64,000 nucleotides of DNA. Source: Clusia tigrina. Lineage: Eukaryota; Arthropoda; Insecta; Diptera; Clusiidae. Within the stretch, counting starts at the first letter, position 1; the number at the start of each line of letters is the position of its first letter. Under the pieces are notes generated by a model that saw only the letters and a program-made list of their open reading frames with translations, was not told where the DNA came from and searched no databases. Positions 37,831-51,089 of this stretch are shown here, one piece after another. A program made the position numbers and the translations under genes. Where the stretch lies: positions 254,541,889-254,605,888 of the forward strand of contig OV050030.1 in assembly GCA_920105625.2 (NCBI GenBank), in the 5' to 3' direction.

Positions 37831-39490
37831 GATTTGGGGCTCTAGGGTAGCATAGCTTTGAGCGATAGCTTAAATTGACAAGAGGCTCGAGTACTTAATT
37901 ATTACAAAATTTCAAGGTTTTATGAAGCTCCAGTAAAAAGTTATAAGCATTTGTATGTTGCAAACTTTGATAGGTGTAGGACGTACCGTATAGAAGTTAG
38001 GGACATTTGAAGTTTTATCAGTGTTTGATTTGGGACTCAAGGGTAGCATAGCTTTGAGCGATAACTTAAATTGACAAGAGGCTCGAGTACTTTATTGTTA
38101 CAAAATTTCAAGGTTTTATGACGCTCTAGTAAAAAGTTACAAGCATTTGTATGTTGCAAACTTTGAAAAGTGTAGGACGAACCGATAGAAGTTAGGGCCA
38201 TTTGAAGTTTTATCAGTGTTTGATTTGGGACTCTAGGGTAGCATAGCTTTGAGCGATAGCTTAAATTGACCAGAGGCTCGAGTACTTAATTGTTACAAAA
38301 TTTCAAGGTTTTATGAAGCTCCAGTAAAAAGTTACAAGCATTTGTATGTTGCAAACTTTGATAGGTGTAGGACGTACCGTATAGAAGTTAGGGCCATTTG
38401 AAGTTTGATCAGTGTTTGATTTGGGACTCAAGGGTAGCATAGCTTTGAGCGATAGCTTAAATTGACAAGAGGCTCGAGTACTTTATTGTTACAAAATTTC
38501 AAGGTTTTATGACGCTCCAGTAAAAAGTTACAAGCATTTGTATGTAGCAAACTTTGATAGGTGTAGGACGTACCGTATAGAATTTAGGGCCATTTGAAGT
38601 TTTATCAGTGTTTGATTTCGGACTCAAGGGTAGCATAGCTTTGAGCGATACCTTAAATTGACAAGAGGCTCGAGTACTTAATTGTTACAAAATTTCAAGG
38701 TTTTATGAAGCTCCAGTAAAAAGTTACAAGCATTTGTATGTTGCAAATTTTGATAGGTGTAGGACGTACCGTATAGAAGGTAGGGCCATTTGAAGTTTTA
38801 TCAGTGTTTGATTTGGGACTCAAGGGTAGCATAGCTTTGAGCGATAGCTTAAATTGACAAGAGGCTCGAGTACTTAATTGTTACAAAATTTCAAGGTTTT
38901 ATGAAGCTCCAGTAAAAAGTTACAAGCATTTGTATGTTGCAAACTTTGATAGGTGTAGGACGTACCGTATAGAAGTTTGGGCCATTTAAAGTTTTATCAG
39001 TGTTTGATTTGGGACTCAAGGGTAGCATAGCTTTGAGCGAAAGCTTAAATTGACAAGAGGCTCGAGTACTTTATTGTTACAAAATTTCAAGGTTTTATGA
39101 CGCTCTAGTAAAAAGTTACAAGTATTTGTATGTTGCAAACTTTGATAGGTGTAGGACGTACCGTATAGAAGTTAGGGCCATTTGAAGTTTTATCAGTGTT
39201 GGATTTGGGGCTCTAGGGTAGCATAGCTTTGAGCGATAGCTTAAATTGACAAGAGGCTCGAGTACTTAATTGTTACAAAATTTCAAGGTTTTATGAAGCT
39301 CCAGTAAAAAGTTACAAGCATTTGTATGTTGCAAACTTTGATAGGTGTAGGACGTACCGTATAGAAGTTAAGGCCATTTGAAGTTTTATCAGTGTTTGAT
39401 TTGGGACTCAAGGGTAGCATAGCTTTGAGCGATAACTTAAATTGACAAGAGGCTCGAGTACTTTATTGTTACAAAATTTCAAGGTTTTAT
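37340..39490. repeat. 12-unit period, copy 1 (about 11 units shared)
   Basis: It matches about 39690-41840 at a constant 2,349-bp offset (12 x 196 minus 3). Shared rare markers are 'gatttcggactc', 'gtgttggatttgggg', 'gttataagc' and 'gttaaggcc'. The twelfth unit of the period, at about 39490-39685, differs from the sequence at the corresponding later position. Confidence 0.88.
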
Positions 39491-39689
39491 GACGCTCCAG
39501 TAAAAAGTTACAAGCATTTGTATGTTGCAAACTTTGAAAGGTGTAGGACGAACCGATAGAAGTTAGGGCCATTTGAAGTTTTATCAGTGTTTGATTTGGG
39601 ACTCAAGGGTAGCATAGCTTTGAGCCATAGCTTAAATTGACAAGAGGCTCGAGTACTTTATTGTTACAAAATTTCAAGGTTTTACGACG

Positions 39690-41840
39690 CTCTAGTAAAA
39701 AGTTACAAGCATTTGTATGTTGCAAACTTTGATAGGTGTAGGACGTACCGTATAGAAGTTAGGGACATTTGAAGTTTTATCAGTGTTTGATTTGGGACTC
39801 AAGGGTAGCATAGCTTTGAGCGATAACTTAAATTGACAAGAGGCTCGAGTACTTTATTGTTACAAAATTTCAAGGTTTTATGACGCTCTAGTAAAAAGTT
39901 ACAAGCATTTGTATGTTGCAAACTTTGAAAGGTGTAGGACGAACCGATAGAAGTTAGGGCCATTTGAAGTTTTATCAGTGTTTGATTTGGGGCTCTAGGG
40001 TAGCATAGCTTTGAGCGATAGCTTAAATTGACAAAAGGCTCGAGTACTTAATTATTACAAAATTTCAAGGTTTTATGAAGCTCCAGTAAAAAGTTACAAG
40101 CATTTGTACGTTGCAAACTTTGATAGGTGTAGGACGTACCGTATAGAAGTTAGGGCCATTTGAAGTTTTATCAGTGTTTGATTTGGGGCTCTAGGGTAGC
40201 ATAGCTTTGAGCGATAGCTTAAATTGACAAGAGGCTCGAGTACTTAATTATTACAAAATTTCAAGGTTTTATGAAGCTCCAGTAAAAAGTTATAAGCATT
40301 TGTATGTTGCAAACTTTGATAGGTGTAGGACGTACCGTATAGAAGTTAGGGACATTTGAAGTTTTATCAGTGTTTGATTTGGGACTCAAGGGTAGCATAG
40401 CTTTGAGCGATAACTTAAATTGACAAGAGGCTCGAGTACTTTATTGTTACAAAATTTCAAGGTTTTATGACGCTCTAGTAAAAAGTTACAAGCATTTGTA
40501 TGTTGCAAACTTTGAAAGGTGTAGGACGAACCGATAGAAGTTAGGGCCATTTGAAGTTTTATCAGTGTTTGATTTGGGACTCTAGGGTAGCATAGCTTTG
40601 AGCGATAGCTTAAATTGACCAGAGGCTCGAGTACTTAATTGTTACAAAATTTCAAGGTTTTATGAAGCTCCAGTAAAAAGTTACAAGCATTTGTATGTTG
40701 CAAACTTTGATAGGTGTAGGACGTACCGTATAGAAGTTAGGGCCATTTGAAGTTTTATCAGTGTTTGATTTGGGACTCAAGGGTAGCATAGCTTTGAGCG
40801 ATAGCTTAAATTGACAAGAGGCTCGAGTACTTTATTGTTACAAAATTTCAAGGTTTTATGACGCTCCAGTAAAAAGTTACAAGCATTTGTATGTAGCAAA
40901 CTTTGATAGGTGTAGGACGTACCGTATAGAATTTAGGGCCATTTGAAGTTTTATCAGTGTTTGATTTCGGACTCAAGGGTAGCATAGCTTTGAGCGATAC
41001 CTTAAATTGACAAGAGGCTCGAGTACTTAATTGTTACAAAATTTCAAGGTTTTATGAAGCTCCAGTAAAAAGTTACAAGCATTTGTATGTTGCAAATTTT
41101 GATAGGTGTAGGACGTACCGTATAGAAGGTAGGGCCATTTGAAGTTTTATCAGTGTTTGATTTGGGACTCAAGGGTAGCATAGCTTTGAGCGATAGCTTA
41201 AATTGACAAGAGGCTCGAGTACTTAATTGTTACAAAATTTCAAGGTTTTATGAAGCTCCAGTAAAAAGTTACAAGCATTTGTATGTTGCAAACTTTGATA
41301 GGTGTAGGACGTACCGTATAGAAGTTTGGGCCATTTAAAGTTTTATCAGTGTTTGATTTGGGACTCAAGGGTAGCATAGCTTTGAGCGAAAGCTTAAATT
41401 GACAAGAGGCTCGAGTACTTTATTGTTACAAAATTTCAAGGTTTTATGACGCTCTAGTAAAAAGTTACAAGCATTTGTATGTTGCAAACTTTGATAGGTG
41501 TAGGACGTACCGTATAGAAGTTAGGGCCATTTGAAGTTTTATCAGTGTTGGATTTGGGGCTCTAGGGTAGCATAGCTTTGAGCGATAGCTTAAATTGACA
41601 AGAGGCTCGAGTACTTAATTGTTACAAAATTTCAAGGTTTTATGAAGCTCCAGTAAAAAGTTACAAGCATTTGTATGTTGCAAACTTTGATAGGTGTAGG
41701 ACGTACCGTATAGAAGTTAAGGCCATTTGAAGTTTTATCAGTGTTTGATTTGGGACTCAAGGGTAGCATAGCTTTGAGCGATAACTTAAATTGACAAGAG
41801 GCTCGAGTACTTTATTGTTACAAAATTTCAAGGTTGTATG
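39690..41840. repeat. 12-unit period, copy 2 (about 11 units shared)
   Basis: This is the partner of 37340-39490. The left edge lies inside a unit: 39686 begins with 'gacgctctag' while the partner begins with 'gaagctccag', yet both then share 'agggacatttg'. The exchange point therefore falls within a unit and not at a fixed border. At the right edge this copy has 'gttgtatgac' and 'tttcatagg', where the partner has 'gaaaggtg'. Confidence 0.86.
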
Positions 41841-42623
41841 ACGCTCCAGTAAAAAGTTACAAGCATTTGTATGTTGCAAACTTTCATAGGTGTAGGACGT
41901 ACCGTATAGAAGTTAGGGCCATTTGAAGTTTTATTAGTGTTTGATTTGGGACTCAAGGGTAGCATAGCTTTGAGTGATAGCTTAAATTGACAAGAGGCTC
42001 GAGTACTTTATTGTTACAAAATTTCAAGGTTTTATGAAGCTCCAGTAAAAAGTTACAAGCATTTGAATGTTGCAAACTTTGATAGGTGTAGGACGTACCG
42101 TATAGAAGTTATGGCCATTTGAAGTTTTATCAGTATTTGATTTGGGACTTAAGGGTAGCATAGCTTTGAGCGATAGCTTAAATTGACAAGAGGCTCGAGT
42201 ACTTTATTGTTACAAAATTTCAAGTTTTTATGACGCTCTAGTAAAAAGTTACAAGCATTTGTATGTTGCAAACTTTGATAGGTGTAGGACGTACCGTATA
42301 GAAGTTAGGGCCATTTGAAGTTTTATCAGTGTTTGATTTGGGGCTCTAGGGTAGCATAGCTTTGAGCGATAGCTTAAATTGACAAGAGGCTTGAGTACTT
42401 AATTGTTACAAAATTTCAAGGTTTTATGAAGCTCCAGTAAAAAGTTACAAGCATTTGTATGTTGCAAACTTTGATAGGTGTAGGACGTACCGTATAGAAG
42501 TTTGGGCCATTTAAAGTTTTATCAGTGTTTGATTTGGGACTCAAGGGTAGCATAGCTTTGAGCGAAAGCTTAAATTGACAAGAGGCTCGAGTACTTTATT
42601 GTTACAAAATTTCAAGGTTTTAT

Positions 42624-42794
42624 GAAGCTCCAGTAAAAAGTTACAAGCATTTGTATGTTGCAAACTTTGATAGGTGTAGGACGTACCGTATAGAAGTTAG
42701 GGCCATTTGAAGTTTTATCAGTGTTTGATTTGGGACTCAAGGGCAGCATAGCTTTGAGCGAGTACTTTATTGTTACATAATTTCAAGGTTTTAT
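42624..42794. repeat. 171-bp derived unit 1 of 9
   Basis: The unit lacks 25 bp: 'tttgagcga' joins 'gtactttattg' directly, near 42756-42762, and removes the 'atagcttaaattg' to 'ggctcg' segment. A 'cga' triplet flanks both sides of the lost segment. It also has linked 'gggcagcatagc' and 'ttacataatttc'. Confidence 0.95.
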
Positions 42795-44164
42795 GACGCT
42801 CTAGTAAAAAGTTACAAGCATTTGTATGTTGCAAACTTTGATAGGTGTAGGACGTACCGTATAGAAGTTAGGGCCATTTGAAGTTTTATCAGTGTTTGAT
42901 TTGGGGCTCTAGGGTAGCATAGCTTTGAGCGATAGCTTAAATTGGCAAGAGGCTCGAGTACTTTATTGTTACAAAACTTTAAGGTTTTTTGAAGCTCCAG
43001 TAAAAAGTTACAAGCATTTGTATGTTGCAAACTTTGATAGGTGTAGGACGTACCGTATAGAAGTTAGGGCCATTTGAAGTTTTATCAGTGTTTGATTTGG
43101 GACTCAAGGATAGCATAGCTTTGAGCGATTGCTTAAATTGACAAGAGGCTCGAGTACTTTATTGTTACAAAATTTCAGGGTTTTATGACGCTCCAGTAAA
43201 AAGTTACAAGCATTTGTATGTTGCAAACTTTGATAGGTGTAGGACGTACCGTATAGAAGTTATTGCCATTTGAAGTTTTATCAGTGTTTGATTTGGGGCT
43301 CTAGGGTAGCATAGCTTTGAGCGATAGCTTAAATTGACAAGAGGCTCGAGTACTTAATTATTAAAAATTTCAAGGTTTTATGAAGCTCCAGTAAAAAGTT
43401 ACAAGCATTTGTATGTTGCAAACTTTGATAGGTGTAGGACGTACCGTATAGAAGTTAGGACCATTTGATTTTTTATCAGTGTTTGATTTGGGACTCAAGG
43501 GTAGCATAGCTTTGAGCGATAGCTTAAATTGCCAATGGCTTGAGTACTTAATTGTTACAAAATTTCAAGGTTTTATGAAGCTCCAGTAAAAAGTTACAAG
43601 CATTTGAATGTTGCAAACTTTGATAGGTGTAGGACGTACCGTATAGAAGTTATGGCCATTTGAAGTTTTATCAGTATTTGATTTGGGACTTAAGGGTAGC
43701 ATAGCTTTGAGCGATAGCTTAAATTGACAAGAGGCTCGAGTACTTTATTGTTACAAAATTTCAAGTTTTTATGACGCTCTAGTAAAAAGTTACAAGCATT
43801 TGTATGTTGCAAACTTTGATAGGTGTAGGACGTACCGTATAGAAGTTAGGGCCATTTGAAGTTTTATCAGTGTTTGATTTGGGGCTCTAGGGTAGCATAG
43901 CTTTGAGCGATAGCTTAAATTGACAAGAGGCTTGAGTACTTAATTGTTACAAAATTTCAAGGTTTTATGAAGCTCCAGTAAAAAGTTACAAGCATTTGTA
44001 TGTTGCAAACTTTGATAGGTGTAGGACGTACCGTATAGAAGTTTGGGCCATTTAAAGTTTTATCAGTGTTTGATTTGGGACTCAAGGGTAGCATAGCTTT
44101 GAGCGAAAGCTTAAATTGACAAGAGGCTCGAGTACTTTATTGTTACAAAATTTCAAGGTTTTAT

Positions 44165-44336
44165 GAAGCTCCAGTAAAAAGTTACAAGCATTTGTATGTT
44201 GCAAACTTTGATAGGTGTAGGACGTACCGTATAGAAGTTAGGGCCTTTTTGAAGTTTTATCAGTGTATGATTTGGGACTCAAGGGCAGCATAGCTTTGAG
44301 CGAGTACTTTATTGTTACATAATTTCAAGGTTTTAT
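44165..44336. repeat. 171-bp-class derived unit 2 of 9 (172 bp)
   Basis: It has the same 25-bp loss and linked markers as the unit at 42624. One extra base in 'gggcctttttgaag' makes it 172 bp. Confidence 0.95.
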
Positions 44337-46491
44337 GACGCTCTAGTAAAAAGTTACAAACATTTGTATGTTGCAAACTTTGATATGTGTAGGACGTACC
44401 GTATAGAAGTTAGGGCCATTTGAAGTTTTATCAGTGTTTGATTTGGGACTCAAGGGTAGCATAGCTTTGAGCGATAGCTTAAATTGACAAGAGGCTCGAG
44501 TACTTTATTGTTACAAAATTTCAGGGTTTTATGACGCTCCAGTAAAAAGTTACAAGCATTTGTATGTTGCAAACTTTGATAGGTGTAGGACGTACCGTAT
44601 AGAAGTTAGGTTCATTTGAAGTTTTATCAGTGTTTGATTTGGGGCTCTAGGGTAGCATAGCTTTGAGCGATAGCTTAAATTGACAAGAGGCTCGAGTACT
44701 TAATTATTACAAAATTTCAAGGTTTTATGAAGCTCCAGTAAAAAGTTACAAGCATTTGTATGTTGCAAACTTTGATAGGTGTAGGACGTACCGTATAGAA
44801 GTTAGGGCCATTTGAAGTTTTATCAGTGTTTGATTTGGGACTCAAGGGTAGCATAGCTTTGAGCGATTGCTTAAATTGACAAGAGGCTCGAGTACTTTAT
44901 TGTTACAAAATTTCAGGGTTTTATGACGCTCTAGTAAAAAGTTACAAGCATTTGTATGTTGCAAACTTTGATAGGTGTAGGACGTACCGTATAAAAGTTA
45001 TAGCCATTTGAAGTTTTATCAGTATTTGATTTGGGACTCAAGGGTATCATAGCTTTGAGCGATAGCTTAAATTGACAAGAGGCTCGAGTACTTAATTGTT
45101 ACAAAATTTCAAGGTTTTATGAAGCTCCAGTAAAAAGTTACAAGCATTTGTATGTTGCAAACTTTGATAGGTGTAGGACGTACCGTATAGAAGTTAGGGC
45201 CATTTGAAGTTTTATCAGTGTTTGATTTGGGACTCAAGGGTAGCATAGCTTTGAGCGATAGCTTAAATTGCCAATGGCTTGAGTACTTAATTGTTACAAA
45301 ATTTCAAGGTTTTATGAAGCTCCAGTAAAAAGTTACAAGCATTTGAATGTTGCAAACTTTGATAGGTGTAGGACGTACCGTATAGAAGTTATGGTCATTT
45401 GAAGTTTTATCAGTATTTGATTTGGGACTCAAGGGTAGCATAGCTTTGACCGATAGCTTAAATTGACAAGAGGCTCGAGTACTTTATTGTTACAAAATTT
45501 CAAGATTTTATGACGCTCTAGTAAAAAGTTACAAGCATTTGTATGTTGCAAACTTTGATAGGTGTAGGACGTACCGTATAGAAGTTAGGGCCATTTGAAG
45601 TTTTATCAGTGTTTGATTTGGGGCTCTAGGGTAGCATAGCTTTGAGCGATAGCTTAAATTGACAAGAGGCTTGAGTACTTAATTGTTACAAAATTTCAAG
45701 GTTTTATGAAGCTCCAGTAAAAAGTTACAAGCATTTGTATGTTGCAAACTTTGATAGGTGTAGGACGTAGCGTATAGAAGTTTGGGCCATTTAAAGTTTT
45801 ATCAGTGTTTGATTTGGGACTCAAGGGTAGCATAGCTTTGAGCGATAGCTTAAATTGACAAGAGGCTCGAGTACTTTATTGTTACAAAATTTCAAGGTTT
45901 TATGACGCTCTAGTAAAAAGTTACAAGGATTTGTATGTTGCAAACTTTGATAGGTGTAGGACGTACCGTATAGAAGTTATGGCCATTTGAAGTTTTATCA
46001 GTGTTTGATTTGGGGCTCTAGGGTAGCATAGCTTTGAGCGATAGCTTAAATTGACAAGAGGCTCGAGTACTTAATTGTTACAAAATTTCAAGGTTTTATG
46101 AAGCTCCAGTAAAAAGTTACAAGCATTTGTATGTTGCAAACTTTGATAGGTGTAGGACGTACCGTATAGAAGTTAAGGCCATTTGAAGTTTTATCAGTGT
46201 TTGATTTGGGACTCAAGGGTAGCATAGTTTTGAGCGATAGCTTAAATTGACAAGAGGCTCGAGTACTTTATTGTTACAAAATTTCAAGGTTTTATGACGC
46301 TCCAGTAAAAAGTTACAAGCATTTGTATGTTGCAAACTTTGATAGGTGTAGGACGTACCGTATAGAAGTTAGGGCCATTTGAAGTTTTATTAGTGTTTGA
46401 TTTGGGACTCAAGGGTAGCATAGCTTTGAGTGATAGCTTAAATTGACAAGAGGCTCGAGTACTTTATTGTTACAAAATTTCAAGGTTTTAT

Positions 46492-46663
46492 GAAGCTCCA
46501 GTAAAAAGTTACAAGCATTTGTATGTTGCAAACTTTGATAGGTGTAGGACGTACCGTATAGAAGTTAGGGCCTTTTTGAAGTTTTATCAGTGTATGATTT
46601 GGGACTCAAGGGCAGCATAGCTTTGAGCGAGTACTTTATTGTTACATAATTTCAAGGTTTTAT
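46492..46663. repeat. 171-bp-class derived unit 3 of 9 (172 bp)
   Basis: It has the same 25-bp loss and the same extra base in 'gggcctttttgaag' as the unit at 44165, so these two are direct relatives. Confidence 0.95.
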
Positions 46664-49012
46664 GACGCTCTAGTAAAAAGTTACAAACATTTGTATGTTG
46701 CAAACTTTGATATGTGTAGGACGTACCGTATAGAAGTTAGGGCCATTTGAAGTTTTATCAGTGTTTGATTTGGGACTCAAGGGTAGCATAGCTTTGAGCG
46801 ATAGCTTAAATTGACAAGAGGCTCGAGTACTTTATTGTTACAAAATTTCAGGGTTTTATGACGCTCCAGTAAAAAGTTACAAGCATTTGTATGTTGCAAA
46901 CTTTGATAGGTGAAGGACGTACCGTATAGAAGTTAGGTTCATTTGAAGTTTTATCAGTGTTTGATTTGGGGCTCTAGGGTAGCATAGCTTTGAGCGATAG
47001 CTTAAATTGACAAGAGGCTCGAGTACTTAATTATTACAAAATTTCAAGGTTTTATGAAGCTCCAGTAAAAAGTTACAAGCATTTGTATGTTGCAAACTTT
47101 GATAGGTGTAGGACGTACCGTATAGAAGTTAGGGACATTTGAAGTTTTATCAGTGTTTGATTTGGGACTCAAGGGTAGCATAGCTTTGAGCCATGGCTTA
47201 AATTGACAAGAGGCTCGAGTACTTTATTGTTACAAAATTTCAGGGTTTTATGACGCTCTAGTAAAAAGTTACAAGCATTTGTATGTTGCAAACTTTGATA
47301 GGTGTAGGACGTACCGTATAAAAGTTATAGCCATTTGAAGTTTTATCAGTATTTGATTTGGGACTCAAGGGTATCATAGCTTTGAGCGATAGCTTAAATT
47401 GACAAGAGGCTCGAGTACTTAATTGTTACAAAATTTCAAGGTTTTATGAAGCTCCAGTAAAAAGTTACAAGCATTTGTATGTTGCAAACTTTGATAGGTG
47501 TAGGACGTACCGTATAGAAGTTAGGGCCATTTGAAGTTTTATCAGTGTTTGATTTGGGACTCAAGGGTAGCATAGCTTTGAGCGATAGCTTAAATTGCCA
47601 ATGGCTTGAGTACTTAATTGTTACAAAATTTCAAGGTTTTATGAAGCTCCAGTAAAAAGTTACAAGCATTTGAATGTTGCAAACTTTGATAGGTGTAGGA
47701 CGTACCGTATAGAAGTTATGGTCATTTGAAGTTTTATCAGTATTTGATTTGGGACTCAAGGGTAGCATAGCTTTGACCGATAGCTTAAATTGACAAGAGG
47801 CTCGAGTACTTTATTGTTACAAAATTTCAAGATTTTATGACGCTCTAGTAAAAAGTTACAAGCATTTGTATGTTGCAAACTTTGATAGGTGTAGGACGTA
47901 CCGTATAGAAGTTAGGGCCATTTGAAGTTTTATCAGTGTTTGATTTGGGGCTCTAGGGTAGCATAGCTTTGAGCGATAGCTTAAATTGACAAGAGGCTCG
48001 AGTACTTAATTATTACAAAATTTCAAGGTTTTATGAAGCTCCAGTAAAAAGTTACAAGCATTTGTATGTTGCAAACTTTGATAGGTGTAGGACGTACCGT
48101 ATAGAAGTTAGGGCCATTTGAAGTTTTATCAGTGTTTGATTTGGGACTCAAGGGTAGCATAGCTTTGAGCGATTGCTTAAATTGACAAGAGGCTCGAGTA
48201 CTTTATTGTTACAAAATTTCAGGGTTTTATGACGCTCTAGTAAAAAGTTACAAGCATTTGTATGTTGCAAACTTTGATAGGTGTAGGACGTACCGTATAA
48301 AAGTTATAGCCATTTGAAGTTTTATCAGTATTTGATTTGGGACTCAAGGGTATCATAGCTTTGAGCGATAGCTTAAATTGACAAGAGGCTCGAGTACTTA
48401 ATTGTTACAAAATTTCAAGGTTTTATGAAGCTCCAGTAAAAAGTTACAAGCATTTGTATGTTGCAAACTTTGATAGGTGTAGGACGTACCGTATAGAAGT
48501 TAGGGCCATTTGAAGTTTTATCAGTGTTTGATTTGGGACTCAAGGGTAGCATAGCTTTGAGCGATAGCTTAAATTGCCAATGGCTTGAGTACTTAATTGT
48601 TACAAAATTTCAAGGTTTTATGAAGCTCCAGTAAAAAGTTACAAGCATTTGAATGTTGCAAACTTTGATAGGTGTAGGACGTACCGTATAGAAGTTATGG
48701 CCATTTGAAGTTTTATCAGTATTTGATTTGGGACTCAAGGGTAGCATAGCTTTGACCGATAGCTTAAATTGACAAGAGGCTCGAGTACTTTATTGTTACA
48801 AAATTTCAAGATTTTATGACGCTCTAGTAAAAAGTTACAAGCATTTGTATGTTGCAAACTTTGATAGGTGTAGGACGTACCGTATAGAAGTTAGGGCCAT
48901 TTGAAGTTTTATCAGTGTTTGTTTTGGGGCTCTAGGGTAGCATAGCTTTGAGCGAAGCTTAAATTGACAAGAGGCTCGAGTACTTTATTGTTACAAAATT
49001 TCAAGATTTTAT

Positions 49013-49183
49013 GACGCTCTAGTAAAAAGTTACAAGCATTTGTATGTTGCAAACTTTGATAGGTGTAGGACGTACCGTATAGAAGTTAGGGCCATTTGAA
49101 GTTTTATCAGTGTATGATTTGGGACTCAAGGGCAGCATAGCTTTGAGCGAGTACTTTATTGTTACATAATTTCAAGGTTTTAT
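49013..49183. repeat. 171-bp derived unit 4 of 9
   Basis: It has the same 25-bp loss and linked 'gggcagc' and 'ttacataatttc'. Its left end is 'gacgctctag' where the other eight have 'gaagctccag', so its first part came from another unit type. Confidence 0.94.
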
Positions 49184-51089
49184 GACGCTCTAGTAAAAAG
49201 TTACAAACATTTGTATGTTGCAAACTTTGATATGTGTAGGACGTACCGTATAGAAGTTAGGGCCATTTGAAGTTTTATCAGTGTTTGATTTGGGACTCAA
49301 GGGTAGCATAGCTTTGAGCGATAGCTTAAATTGACAAGAGGCTCGAGTACTTTATTGTTACAAAATTTCAGGGTTTTATGACGCTCCAGTAAAAAGTTAC
49401 AAGCATTTGTATGTTGCAAACTTTGATAGGTGTAGGACGTACCGTATAGAAGTTAGGTTCATTTGAAGTTTTATCAGTGTTTGATTTGGGGCTCTAGGGT
49501 AGCATAGCTTTGAGCGATAGCTTAAATTGACAAGAGGCTCGAGTACTTAATTATTACAAAATTTCAAGGTTTTATGAAGCTCCAGTAAAAAGTTACAAGC
49601 ATTTGTATGTTGCAAACTTTGATAGGTGTAGGACGTACCGTATAGAAGTTAGGGCCATTTGAAGTTTTATCAGTGTTTGATTTGGGACTCAAGGGTAGCA
49701 TAGCTTTGAGCGATTGCTTAAATTGACAAGAGGCTCGAGTACTTTATTGTTACAAAATTTCAGGGTTTTATGACGCTCTAGTAAAAAGTTACAAGCATTT
49801 GTATGTTGCAAACTTTGATAGGTGTAGGACGTACCGTATAAAAGTTATAGCCATTTGAAGTTTTATCAGTATTTGATTTGGGACTCAAGGGTATCATAGC
49901 TTTGAGCGATAGCTTAAATTGACAAGAGGCTCGAGTACTTAATTGTTACAAAATTTCAAGGTTTTATGAAGCTAAAGTAAAAAGTTACAAGCATTTGTAT
50001 GTTGCAAACTTTGATAGGTGTAGGACGTACCGTATAGAAGTTAGGGCCATTTGAAGTTTTATCAGTGTTTGATTTGGGACTCAAGGGTAGCATAGCTTTG
50101 AGCGATAGCTTAAATTGCCAATGGCTTGAGTACTTAATTGTTACAAAATTTCAAGGTTTTATGAAGCTCCAGTAAAAAGTTACAAGCATTTGAATGTTGC
50201 AAACTTTGATAGGTGTAGGACGTACCGTATAGAAGTTATGGCCATTTGAAGTTTTATCAGTATTTGATTTGGGACTCAAGGGTAGCATAGCTTTGACCGA
50301 TAGCTTAAATTGACAAGAGGCTCGAGTACTTTATTGTTACAAAATTTCAAGATTTTATGACGCTCTAGTAAAAAGTTACAAGCATTTGTATGTTGCAAAC
50401 TTTGATAGGTGTAGGACGTACCGTATAGAAGTTAGGGCCATTTGAAGTTTTATCAGTGTTTGATTTGGGGCTCTAGGGTAGCATAGCTGTGAGCGAAGCT
50501 TAAATTGACAAGAGGCTCGAGTACTTAATTGTTACAAAATTTCAAGGTTTTATGAAGCTCCAGTAAAAAGTTACAAGCATTTGTATGTTGCAAACTTTGA
50601 TAGGTGTAGGACGTACCGTATAGAAGTTAGGGCCATTTGAAGTTTTATCAGTGTTTGATTTGGGGCTCTAGGGTAGCATAGCTTTGAGCGATAACTTAAA
50701 TTGACAAGAGGCTCGAGTACTTAATTATTACAAAATTTCAAGGTTTTATGAAGCTCCAGTAAAAAGTTACAAGCATTTGTATGTTGCAAACTTTGATAGG
50801 TGTAGGACGAACCGTATATAAGTTAGGGACATTTGAAGTTTTATCAGTGTTTGATTTGGGACTCAAGGGTAGCATAGCTTTGAGCGATAGCTTAAATTGA
50901 CAAGAGGCTCGAGTACTTTATTGTTGCAAAATTTCAAGGTTTTATGACGCTCTAGTAAAAAGTTACAAGCATTTGTATGTTGCAAACTTTGAAAGGTGTA
51001 GGACGAACCGATAGAAGTAAGGGCCATTTGAAGTTTTATCAGTGTTTGATTTGGGACTCTAGGGTAGCATAGCTTTGAGCGATAGCTTA

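Larger units (their letters stand above)
42030..50600. repeat. Higher-order region with variable period (5 to 12 units)
   Basis: A rare marker unit with 'gcatttgaatgttgc' starts successive blocks. Its 'gaatg' is at 42065, 43606, 45345, 47672, 48651 and 50192. The intervals are 1,541, 1,739, 2,327, 979 and 1,541 bp, which fit 8, 9, 12, 5 and 8 units. All but the 979-bp interval include one 171-bp unit. From 43.5 kb each marker unit is preceded by 'ttgccaatggcttgag', which removes the usual XhoI sequence. Other shared variants are 'tttcagggtttt', 'gttatagcc' and 'tttatcagtatttg'. Confidence 0.88.
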
